In this document: positions 24,557 through 31,213 of the stretch, in pieces | Layout of the letters: each line of letters starts with the position of its first letter | Numbering within the stretch: position 1 is the first letter of the stretch | Assembly: GCA_031274555.1 (NCBI GenBank) | Contig: JAISPZ010000124.1 | Span: 1-44,033, forward strand | Direction: 5' to 3' | DNA from: Bacteroidales bacterium | GTDB lineage: Bacteria > Bacteroidota > Bacteroidia > Bacteroidales > P3 | Length of the DNA stretch: 44,033 nt | Notes under the pieces: generated by a model | What the model was told of the DNA's origin: nothing | The model's input: the letters and a program-made list of their open reading frames with translations, nothing else | Database searches by the model: none | Position numbers and translations under genes: made by a program

Positions 24557-25834
24557 TCACTTGATTCCGCTCTGTAATATTTCATTTATTGTAAGAGTTT
24601 TATTTTTGCTGAATTTGTATTTTTCCGCATAAGAAACAAACTCGGAGACGACATTGGCAACCTCTTTCAAAATGCTATCTGCACTCTTTATTCCTACCTT
24701 TTCGGCTACTATCAATATGTCTTTTTCTGTGATTTCCTCCGTTTTCCCATTTACTTTAATGTTGTGCTTTTTGAGCCAATAATTGTCGGGGGAGTATGAA
24801 AAAATTATATCATAAGCAGGCGAAAGCTCCCACTTGTTGTCCCTATAAATAAATGTGAAATTTTTTGTGTGATCATCGTGATTGAACGCAAGTACATTAA
24901 AAACCATTCTTCTAAAGAGTTGATCCTTATCCCTGTAGTCTGTTTTCAAATAGTTCAAAACTCTAAAAATATCTTCATAATCTATCTGATAAGGCTGCCG
25001 AAAATCTATGCCTGTCAGGGCGCAAAGTGACTGCGTATGTATCTTTTCGCCGTTTGGTCGGTCAAATCTTTCTGTCATAAAATGACTTCTGCCGTTCTCT
25101 TTCAAAAGAGTGCTGTCGGTCATTACAATACCTGCATCTTTCGCCATTTTATGATAAATATATTCCAAAATTCCATATTCATTCGGCTCTATTTCTATCC
25201 CATTTTTCAATCCATCAAATTTGATGAGATAATACTTAAAATTTCCCTTGTGTAGAATATCGCCAGCTTTTATTTCCTGCGTGTCTTCGTTAATGGCAAT
25301 TAGTGCTTTTGCTCTCGCACCACCTACTGATGAGCCTATACGCAAAAGAGTAGAAAGTGATTGATGATAATCGTTCAATGGCACACTGTCGTTTTCTCGC
25401 TTGAAATAAATTTTGTTGGCTATTTCCAACAAGTCTGCAATGTCAATATTGGAGTCACGTTGTTTGCCTTTCATAGCAGGCTCATATTCCAAAGCTCCCA
25501 TTCCTCTGTTACCCACGTAGCAAAGTTTTTCTAACGAATTTAATGTGTGTTGAGAGATATTACTTCTTTGCAACCACTCTATAAACATTTTATTTCCAAA
25601 ATCATCGGGTAAACTATCGGCAATCATTGGTGGCAAACCTTTGAATGTTTCGGGATTATAAGTCCTTTTGTCAAATTCAAAAACCTCATTTTCCAAAGGC
25701 AACAACAACGGCGAGAGCTGTATATCTGTTTTCAGAAAATCGGGATGATACTGAAAAAATATTCTGTCGGTTGAATTGTCTAAATCGCAAACTCCAACAA
25801 ATTGCCCTTTGTATATAATCTTTAAACTATTCAT
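24557..25834 (-). CDS. hipA: HipA-family serine/threonine kinase toxin
   Basis: The 425-aa protein is a full-length single-chain HipA. In E. coli HipA phosphorylates glutamyl-tRNA synthetase and brings on dormancy; the target here is not known. Motifs include GSSVGGARAKALI (167-179; glycine-rich loop), FMTERFDR (252-259), the catalytic loop FNHDDHTKNF (318-327) and the metal-binding LSPAYDI (337-343). All key residues appear intact. An N-terminal HipA_N-like segment (about 5-120; LSPLLLPLENEVF) is fused to the kinase. The gene overlaps hipB by ATGA and is the downstream member of the operon. Confidence 0.93.
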   Translation of the reverse strand: MNSLKIIYKGQFVGVCDLDNSTDRIFFQYHPDFLKTDIQLSPLLLPLENEVFEFDKRTYNPETFKGLPPMIADSLPDDFGNKMFIEWLQRSNISQHTLNSLEKLCYVGNRGMGALEYEPAMKGKQRDSNIDIADLLEIANKIYFKRENDSVPLNDYHQSLSTLLRIGSSVGGARAKALIAINEDTQEIKAGDILHKGNFKYYLIKFDGLKNGIEIEPNEYGILEYIYHKMAKDAGIVMTDSTLLKENGRSHFMTERFDRPNGEKIHTQSLCALTGIDFRQPYQIDYEDIFRVLNYLKTDYRDKDQLFRRMVFNVLAFNHDDHTKNFTFIYRDNKWELSPAYDIIFSYSPDNYWLKKHNIKVNGKTEEITEKDILIVAEKVGIKSADSILKEVANVVSEFVSYAEKYKFSKNKTLTINEILQSGIK

Positions 25835-26160
25835 TTTCTTATTCTTTTGCGATTAGTTTTTATTTTTTTTATTTTCTGCTCTATTTCATATTTCTGAATG
25901 GGCGTAAGTTCGGGCATCTTGTAAACGTCCAAAAGCTGGTCTAATAAATTGAATTTTCGGGAAATTGAAATTAGTGTCGCAAGCGAAGTCTTACCTGTTC
26001 TTTCAATCTTTGAAAGTTGGTCTTTGGAAATTCCGACTTTGTCTGCAAGTTCCTGTTGCGTGAGATTATCATTTATTCTTCTCTGCCTCAAATACTCACC
26101 TATTTCAGACAAAATATCCCCATCTGTTTTGACGTAAACTTGATTGAAAAAATTAGGCAT
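25831..26160 (-). CDS. hipB: HipB-like antitoxin, XRE-type HTH
   Basis: The product is 109 aa from the ATG at 26160; a GTG one codon upstream is also possible. Residues about 18-75 form an XRE helix-turn-helix (IGEYLRQRRINDNLTQQELA, then DKVGISKDQLSKIE). A Lys/Arg-rich helical tail follows that could contact HipA or DNA. It should bind HipA and repress the operon. A perfect inverted repeat with an 8-nt gap lies over its promoter, matching the expected mode of autoregulation. Confidence 0.9.
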   Translation of the reverse strand: MPNFFNQVYVKTDGDILSEIGEYLRQRRINDNLTQQELADKVGISKDQLSKIERTGKTSLATLISISRKFNLLDQLLDVYKMPELTPIQKYEIEQKIKKIKTNRKRIRK

Positions 26161-26174
26161 CACATATAAGATTT

Positions 26175-26196
26175 AATTATGCAAAAATACATAATT
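26175..26196. promoter_or_regulatory. Candidate HipB operator over the hipBA -7 box
   Basis: A perfect 7-bp inverted repeat, AATTATG (26175-26181) and CATAATT (26190-26196), is separated by exactly 8 nt. Those 8 nt are the minus-strand -7 box. E. coli HipB also uses arms with an 8-nt spacer. Confidence 0.7.
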
Positions 26197-26212
26197 ATTT
26201 TGATATATGCAA
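26182..26212 (-). promoter_or_regulatory. hipBA promoter
   Basis: On the minus strand TTG (26210-26212), 20 nt, then TATTTTTG (26182-26189) fits the Bacteroidota -33/-7 layout. The ATG of hipB follows 21 nt later. Confidence 0.7.
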
Positions 26213-26264
26213 TTTAAATAGTAAAAAATGTCTATTTAATTGTGGCGCGTGTTTCTGCACAGTT

Positions 26265-29060
26265 TCACAGTAGCTTTTTTATCTCGTTCAGCTTGTTCAG
26301 GGCTTCGAGGGGGGTGAGGGAGTTGAGGTCTATAGAGGTGAGTTCTTCTTTGATACGACGGAGATTGTCGTCAATTTCGGTGAGTTGAAAAAGAGATAAC
26401 TGGTAATTGGCAGGCGAAGCGGATGAAGCGGATGTAGCGGGCGAAGCGGATGTAGCAGATGAAGCGGGCGAAGCGGATGTAGCGGATGTAGCGGGCGAAG
26501 CAGATGTGGCGGGTGTTGCGGGCGAAGCGGGCGAAGCGGATGTAGCGGACGTAGCGGGTAGAGCGGATGTTGCGGGCGAAGCGGATAGGGGAATTTTAGA
26601 TACGTTGAGAGCCGACAGAGGTTTTGCACTATCGCCACCCCTGTTCTTTGCTTCCATCGTACCTAACATTTCGGCAGCACGTTCAGTGATAGCCGCAGGC
26701 AGCCCCGCCATACGCGCAACATGAATACCAAAACTATGTTCAGAGCCACCGCTGACGAGCTTGCGTAAAAAGAAAATGCGCCCCTCTGCCTCGCGCGTGG
26801 AAATATGATAGTTCTTTATTCGCTCAAACGTGGAAGCCATTTCGTTGAGTTCGTGATAATGTGTTGCAAAAAGCACGAGTGGTCGCCGCCTGGCATTTTC
26901 GTGCAAATATTCGGCTATTGCCCATGCTATGGAAATTCCGTCATAAGTGCTTGTACCTCTGCCTATTTCATCCAACAGCACCAATGAACGCGAGGTGATA
27001 TTGTTAAGAATACCGGCAGCCTCATTCATTTCAGTCATAAAAGTACTTTCGCCAGCAGCAAGGTTGTCGCTCGCTCCAACACGAGTGAAAATTTTGTCCA
27101 CGAGCGTCATCCGAACGCGGGAAGCCGACACATGACAGCCTATTTGCGCCATATACGCAATAAGAGCCGTTTGCCTTAACACAGCCGATTTACCCGACAT
27201 ATTTGGTCCTGTAATCATCAGAATTTGCTGCTCTTTGCCGTCTAACAGGATGTTGTTGGGAATAAATTCTTCGCCCGAAGGCAGAAATTTTTCTATTATG
27301 GGATGACGACCGTTTTCGATAGAAATAAATGCCTCACCTGCCTCATCAGCTATTTCAGCCCTGACGTAACCATTCGTTGCAGAAACAATCGAAAACGCCA
27401 TCATAACATCCATAAACGCCACATTCCGAGCGTTCTGCTGCAAATCCTTGACATACTCCTGCGCATCCAAAAGTAGCTTCTTGTATATCTCTTCCTGCAA
27501 CGCAACAGATTTCTCTTGCGCCGTCAAGACAGTATGCTCATACTCCTTTAACTCTTCGGTTATATATCGCTCCGCATTAGTAGTCGTCTGCTTCCTTATC
27601 CATTCCGCAGGTACTTTATCCTTGTGAACATTGGTAACCTCAAGATAATACCCATAAACGTTGTTAAAACCGAGTTTAAGGGATGATATTCCTGTACGTT
27701 CCGCCTCACGCTTTTGCAAGTCCGCCAGATATTCTTTGCCAGAAAACGTCACTCTGTATATGTTATCAAGCTCGGCACTCACTCCCTCCGCTATCACTTT
27801 CCCCTTTTGAGGCGACGAGGCGGGGTCGTCAGCTATTATTTTTTTGATTTTGTTACCAAGTACTGCACACGGATTGAGCTTCTGCGTCCACTTATCAAAC
27901 AATTCACCGCAACTGAATGTCTGTATTTTTCCGATAGTTTCCAACACTTTGGCAAGATGTCCCATTTCTCGCGGAGTCGCGCGAAGCGTTGCTATTTTCG
28001 ATGCAAGACGTTCTAAATCACCCATTCCTGAAAACATTTCGCTCAACTTCTCCGCAGTATCCGAATTTTGCAACCAAAAATCAACGTAATTATATCTCTC
28101 CTCAATGCGAGCAATGTCATAAAGCGGAAATTGCATAAATCGCCGCAAAAGACGCGCTCCCATTGGTGTTTCCGTCTTGTTTAGAATGGCGTACAGAGAT
28201 GTTTCCTGTGGCTCGAAAAGATTAAGATTGCGTGCCGTGAGTCCGTCTATCCATAAAAAATTACTATCAACAATACGACTTATTTCCGTTACCTGACCAA
28301 GCATATCATGCTTTGTTTGAGCAAGATAATGCATCACCGCACCCGCCGCAATAACTCCTGTCGGCAAGTCATCTATACCAAATCCCTTGAGGGACACCGT
28401 ACTGAAATGCTTCCGCAGAAGGTCGGAAGCGTAGTTGCCACGAAAGACCCAATCCTCAAGTGGCGTGATGGAGATACGCACATCGCCAAACGATTTTTCG
28501 TACAGCAAAATCGACTGCCTGTCTAATATGATTTCGCTCGGCTGATAGCGATCTATAAGATTTCTAATTGTTTGCGTGTCGCCCTCACCTGCATAAAATT
28601 CGCCAGTGCTGATGTCCAAAAAAGCAACACCAACCCTGTCGCCACTGAAATGCAGGGCGCAGAGAAAATTGTTTTTGCCTGCATCAAGCATTTTTTCACT
28701 AAGCAAAACGCCCGGAGTAAGAACCTCCGTAACACCTCTTTTTACGATTGTTTTAGCAGTCTTTGGGTCTTCAAGTTGCTCACAGACAGCAACTTTACCC
28801 ACTTCGCGCACCAAGCGTGGAAGATACGTGTCAAGCGAATGATGCGGAAAGCCCGCAAGCTCAAGGTCATTCATGTAGCCCGACGAACGAGAAGTCAGCA
28901 CGATATTCAACGCCTTAGAGGTGCGCACCGCGTCCTGCCCAAACGTTTCGTAAAAATCGCCAACCCGAAATAAAAGTGTCGCGTCAGGATGTTGCGCCTT
29001 AATCTCGTGATACTGTTTCATCAGAGGGCTAACCGCGCCATCCTGCGTTTTTTTTGTCAT
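26265..29060 (-). CDS. mutS: DNA mismatch repair protein MutS
   Basis: From the ATG at 29060 the protein has 931 aa; a TTG at 29090 is less likely. The mismatch-binding domain has the GDFYETFG motif (Phe-x-Glu) near 36. The ATPase shows Walker A GPNMSGKS (about 617-624), then DEIGRGTSTYDG (Walker B and signature) and the FATHYHEL switch. MutS binds mispaired bases and recruits MutL. Residues about 818-884, between the ATPase and the C-terminal clamp-type helix, are a Ser/Ala/Pro/Thr repeat coded by about twenty 9-bp units. That linker is usually variable but rarely so repetitive. The last 21 codons are duplicated beyond hipBA. No mutL or other repair gene is adjacent. Confidence 0.96.
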   Translation of the reverse strand: MTKKTQDGAVSPLMKQYHEIKAQHPDATLLFRVGDFYETFGQDAVRTSKALNIVLTSRSSGYMNDLELAGFPHHSLDTYLPRLVREVGKVAVCEQLEDPKTAKTIVKRGVTEVLTPGVLLSEKMLDAGKNNFLCALHFSGDRVGVAFLDISTGEFYAGEGDTQTIRNLIDRYQPSEIILDRQSILLYEKSFGDVRISITPLEDWVFRGNYASDLLRKHFSTVSLKGFGIDDLPTGVIAAGAVMHYLAQTKHDMLGQVTEISRIVDSNFLWIDGLTARNLNLFEPQETSLYAILNKTETPMGARLLRRFMQFPLYDIARIEERYNYVDFWLQNSDTAEKLSEMFSGMGDLERLASKIATLRATPREMGHLAKVLETIGKIQTFSCGELFDKWTQKLNPCAVLGNKIKKIIADDPASSPQKGKVIAEGVSAELDNIYRVTFSGKEYLADLQKREAERTGISSLKLGFNNVYGYYLEVTNVHKDKVPAEWIRKQTTTNAERYITEELKEYEHTVLTAQEKSVALQEEIYKKLLLDAQEYVKDLQQNARNVAFMDVMMAFSIVSATNGYVRAEIADEAGEAFISIENGRHPIIEKFLPSGEEFIPNNILLDGKEQQILMITGPNMSGKSAVLRQTALIAYMAQIGCHVSASRVRMTLVDKIFTRVGASDNLAAGESTFMTEMNEAAGILNNITSRSLVLLDEIGRGTSTYDGISIAWAIAEYLHENARRRPLVLFATHYHELNEMASTFERIKNYHISTREAEGRIFFLRKLVSGGSEHSFGIHVARMAGLPAAITERAAEMLGTMEAKNRGGDSAKPLSALNVSKIPLSASPATSALPATSATSASPASPATPATSASPATSATSASPASSATSASPATSASSASPANYQLSLFQLTEIDDNLRRIKEELTSIDLNSLTPLEALNKLNEIKKLL
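26411..26588 (-). repeat. 9-bp tandem repeat array inside mutS
   Basis: About twenty units of the type GCGGATGTA / GCGGGCGAA (plus-strand reading) are joined head to tail, some with one or two substitutions. They encode Ala-Ser/Thr-Pro/Ala triplets. Gains or losses of units stay in frame. Confidence 0.9.
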
Positions 29061-29086
29061 TATGTTATAATTTTTTTTCTTCCCTG

Positions 29087-29197
29087 TCAAGAAGGATTAA
29101 GTGCCTTGCGAATTACGTCGTCTTGCGAACTGTATTTTCCTGATGTTACGGCATTTGAAGTCACATTATCGTAATAGTTTCCTAAATTCAGTCCCAT
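29087..29197 (-). pseudogene. Truncated ParD-like (CC2985/RHH) antitoxin remnant
   Basis: A 36-codon frame begins at the ATG at 29197 and reads MGLNLGNYYDNVTSNAVTSG, then KYSSQDDVIRKALNPS and a stop. This matches the N-terminal half of ParD-type antitoxins, whose pattern is sGrYsSasEViReALRlLe, but it stops where the second helix of the ribbon-helix-helix should continue. ParD proteins usually have about 80 residues. No parE toxin follows; mutS starts 27 nt after the stop codon. A -7 box (TACCTTTG, 29221-29228, minus) lies 23 nt upstream, so it may still be expressed or may serve the mutS transcript. The similarity is short, so confidence is moderate. Confidence 0.6.
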
Positions 29198-29220
29198 ATT
29201 GTTATATTTAATTTCTATTG

Positions 29221-29228
29221 CAAAGGTA
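29221..29228 (-). promoter_or_regulatory. -7 box before the parD remnant and mutS
   Basis: On the minus strand TACCTTTG matches TAnnTTTG. No matching -33 box is seen. It may drive the parD remnant together with mutS. Confidence 0.45.
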
Positions 29229-29254
29229 GTAGAAATTTTTAAAATGATGTATTT

Positions 29255-29327
29255 GGGCACATTTGCAATTTGAGGTGCTGGAAATTGTTAATAACTTACA
29301 CTCGACACCGCAAAATGAAAATGTGCC
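29255..29327 (+). repeat. 75-nt palindromic intergenic repeat, copy 2
   Basis: It starts GGGCACATTTGCAATT and ends TGAAAATGTGCC, with inverted ends of about 20 nt and a core AAATTGTTAATAACTT. It corresponds to the reverse complement of 21758-21832 with about a dozen differences. Confidence 0.8.
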
Positions 29328-29332
29328 AAAAA

Positions 29333-29363
29333 TTTGCAGATTTAAAGAATTGTTGTAATTTTG
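29333..29363 (+). promoter_or_regulatory. abiE promoter
   Basis: TTTG (29333-29336), 19 nt, then TAATTTTG (29356-29363) fits the -33/-7 consensus. The start codon is 53 nt downstream. Confidence 0.65.
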
Positions 29364-29367
29364 CATG

Positions 29368-29388
29368 TTACTATTATTTTCGTAGTAA
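29368..29388. promoter_or_regulatory. Candidate AbiEi operator
   Basis: TTACTA (29368-29373) and TAGTAA (29383-29388) form a perfect inverted repeat with a 9-nt gap just after the -7 box. AbiEi antitoxins are known to repress their own operon by binding inverted repeats. Confidence 0.5.
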
Positions 29389-29416
29389 TTTGCGATATTA
29401 AAACAGTAAAAATAAT

Positions 29417-30217
29417 ATGGAAAAAACACGAATAAATTGGAATGATTTCAGTAACTCGCTTTTGGCTCGTTGGCGTTTCTCATTCACAATTAATGAGATA
29501 AGAAAGGAATTACATTTGTCTGATGCTGTGATAAATCAAGGCTTATATCGTCTTACTCAAAAGAACAGGATAAAAAAAATTCGCGAGGGCTTTTACGTGG
29601 TTCTTCCTCCACATTATCAACAACTTGGTCTTTTGCCGATGTATTCATATATTGACCATTTAATGAAATCGCTCGGTAAGTCCTATTATGTTGGTTTACT
29701 CACGGCAGCCGAGTTGCACGGTGCTGCCCATCAAAAACCCATGGTTGAGTTTGTTATCACTTCTTATCCTGCACCACGAAGTATTATCAACAAAAAAATG
29801 AAATTATCTTTTGTGAGCAAAAAGGAACTTTTGGCGGAAGGAATTATACAAAAAAAGTCAGAAGCAGGTTATTTTAATGTGTCGTCGCCTGAACTGACGG
29901 CTTTCGATTTGCTTGATCAAATCCGCCGTTTCGGACTGAACCACATTACCACCATTTTGCAAGAATTGCATGAAGTAATGAAAGTATCAGCTCTGAAAAA
30001 AATCGCAATACTTAATAACAATATGGCAAATATTCAGCGGCTTGGCTATATTTTGGAAAACTTTACCAAAAATCAAAGACTGGCTGATGTGCTGTATGAA
30101 ATTCTTGAAAAACAAAAGTTATCGGTGACTGGACTTTCCCCGTTAAAAGGCAGAAAAGGTGCGATTGACAAGAAATGGCAAATAATTATTAATACGGAAA
30201 TAGACCCAGATTTATGA
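29417..30217 (+). CDS. abiEi: AbiEi-family antitoxin
   Basis: The 266-aa protein has an N-terminal winged helix (about 10-60; RWRFSFTINEIRKELHLSD, then KIREGFYVVLPPHY). The AbiEi antitoxin core follows, with YYVGLLTAAELHGAAHQKP (about 92-110), and a C-terminal helical part. AbiEi is the antitoxin of the AbiE system. It represses the operon and counteracts AbiEii without stable complex formation (type IV TA) in the studied cases. The ATGA overlap with abiEii shows translational coupling. An inverted repeat lies between promoter and start. Confidence 0.88.
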   Translation: MEKTRINWNDFSNSLLARWRFSFTINEIRKELHLSDAVINQGLYRLTQKNRIKKIREGFYVVLPPHYQQLGLLPMYSYIDHLMKSLGKSYYVGLLTAAELHGAAHQKPMVEFVITSYPAPRSIINKKMKLSFVSKKELLAEGIIQKKSEAGYFNVSSPELTAFDLLDQIRRFGLNHITTILQELHEVMKVSALKKIAILNNNMANIQRLGYILENFTKNQRLADVLYEILEKQKLSVTGLSPLKGRKGAIDKKWQIIINTEIDPDL

Positions 30218-31002
30218 TAGAAAGAAAATATTTGGAACAATGGAAAGTGGATTATCCATGGCAAAATCCACAAGTTGAACAGGATTTGATTATTGCCCGC
30301 TCACTTGTCGAAATGTTTAACGATGATTTATTGAGAAGTTCGCTAGCTTTTCGAGGCGGAACTGCTTTGCATAAACTTTTTATTAAGCCACAGGTGCGCT
30401 ACTCCGAAGATATTGATTTGGTGCAAATCAGGCACGAGCCTATAAATCCTGTGTTGGCGCGAATAAGGGAAGTATTATCGTTTCTGGGACAAAAACGCAT
30501 TGTAAAACAGAAGCGTCATAATAATGTGGTGATTTACCATTTCGACACCGAAATTCCACCTATAATCAATTTGCGGTTAAAAATCGAAATTAATACCCGC
30601 GAACATCTAAACTTGTTGGGTTTACAAGAAGTTCCATTTGAAGTAAATAATGGTTGGTTTATGGGCAAATGCAATATCATAACCTATCAGCTTGAAGAAT
30701 TGTTAAGTACTAAATTCAAAGCCCTTTACGGACGAAAAAAAGGACGCGACTTATTTGATATATATTGGGCTTTAACACATTGCAAGTTTGACATCGACAA
30801 ACTTCTCTATTGTTGTCGCGAACACTATAAATTTGCCGAATTAAAATATCCTACCGACAAGCAATTTACACTGAACATGGAAGAAAAATTATCTGATTAC
30901 GAATATGTTAATGATATTTTTTCGATTATTCGCAGTGATACTGACTATAGCCCACAAAAGGCGTGGGAGTTGGTAAAAAGCCTGTTTCTTCTACATTCCT
31001 GA
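30214..31002 (+). CDS. abiEii: AbiEii/AbiGii-family nucleotidyltransferase toxin
   Basis: The 262-aa product is a DNA polymerase beta-type nucleotidyltransferase. It has FRGGTALHKLF (47-57, Gly-Gly-Thr) and SEDIDLV (64-70, Asp66-x-Asp68), the metal-binding pair. Further family features are KIEINTRE (about 124-131) and the KGRDLFDIYWAL helix near 178-189. Related MenT/AbiEii enzymes add nucleotides to tRNA and stop growth, which aborts phage infection. Key residues are intact. It follows abiEi with a 4-nt overlap and ends before a hairpin terminator. Confidence 0.9.
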   Translation: MIERKYLEQWKVDYPWQNPQVEQDLIIARSLVEMFNDDLLRSSLAFRGGTALHKLFIKPQVRYSEDIDLVQIRHEPINPVLARIREVLSFLGQKRIVKQKRHNNVVIYHFDTEIPPIINLRLKIEINTREHLNLLGLQEVPFEVNNGWFMGKCNIITYQLEELLSTKFKALYGRKKGRDLFDIYWALTHCKFDIDKLLYCCREHYKFAELKYPTDKQFTLNMEEKLSDYEYVNDIFSIIRSDTDYSPQKAWELVKSLFLLHS

Positions 31003-31029
31003 TATAAAGGGAAAACGTAATATATAAAA

Positions 31030-31060
31030 ATGGGCGGTAGATCGTAAGTCCACCGCCCAT
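31030..31060. terminator. Hairpin between convergent abiEii and adhesin genes
   Basis: ATGGGCGGT (31030-31038) pairs perfectly with ACCGCCCAT (31052-31060) around a 13-nt loop. A-rich sequence precedes it and TTTCT follows. It is probably a terminator for abiEii. Confidence 0.7.
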
Positions 31061-31066
31061 TTCTAT

Positions 31067-31213
31067 CAACACCGCCTGCAAAGTCACTCTACCAACACCG
31101 CCTGCAAAGTCACTCTACCAACACCGCCTGCAAAGTCACTCTACCAACACCGCCAGCAAAGTCACTCTGCCGAACACCGCCAGCAAAGTCGCTCTACCGA
31201 ACACCGTCAGCGT
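31067..31213. repeat. 26-27-bp tandem repeat array
   Basis: CAACACCGCCTGCAAAGTCA starts a 26-bp unit repeated from 31067, 31093, 31119 and 31145. Diverged 27-bp units follow from about 31172 and 31199, the last cut short at the end of the 1398-aa protein gene. There are no spacers, so it is not a CRISPR array. Confidence 0.9.

Larger units (their letters stand above)
24448..26331. mobile_element. hipBA module bounded by mutS-tail direct repeats
   Basis: Two near-identical direct repeats (24448-24512 and 26269-26331) enclose about 1.76 kb that holds only hipA, hipB and their promoter. The intact mutS end is the right repeat and the left one is a frame-broken remnant. This is the pattern left when an element enters a gene's 3' end and restores it with its own copy. 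No integrase or transposase is present, so either the element is a cut-down remnant or the repeat arose by another recombination route. The mobility is inference; the repeats are directly visible. Confidence 0.6.
29061..29416. other. mutS-abiE divergent intergenic region
   Basis: This 356-bp region is divergent between mutS and abiE. It contains the parD-like remnant (29087-29197) with a -7 box, the second copy of the palindromic repeat (29255-29327), and the abiE promoter with an inverted repeat. No clear separate mutS promoter of the -33/-7 type was found. Confidence 0.7.

Noticed and set aside
26330-26724. Long repetitive frames on both strands over the mutS array (for example Ala/Asp/Glu-rich)
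   Set aside because: Alternate-frame readings of the 9-bp repeats inside mutS.
31067-31213. Repeat array as a CRISPR
   Set aside because: Units are directly joined with no spacers.
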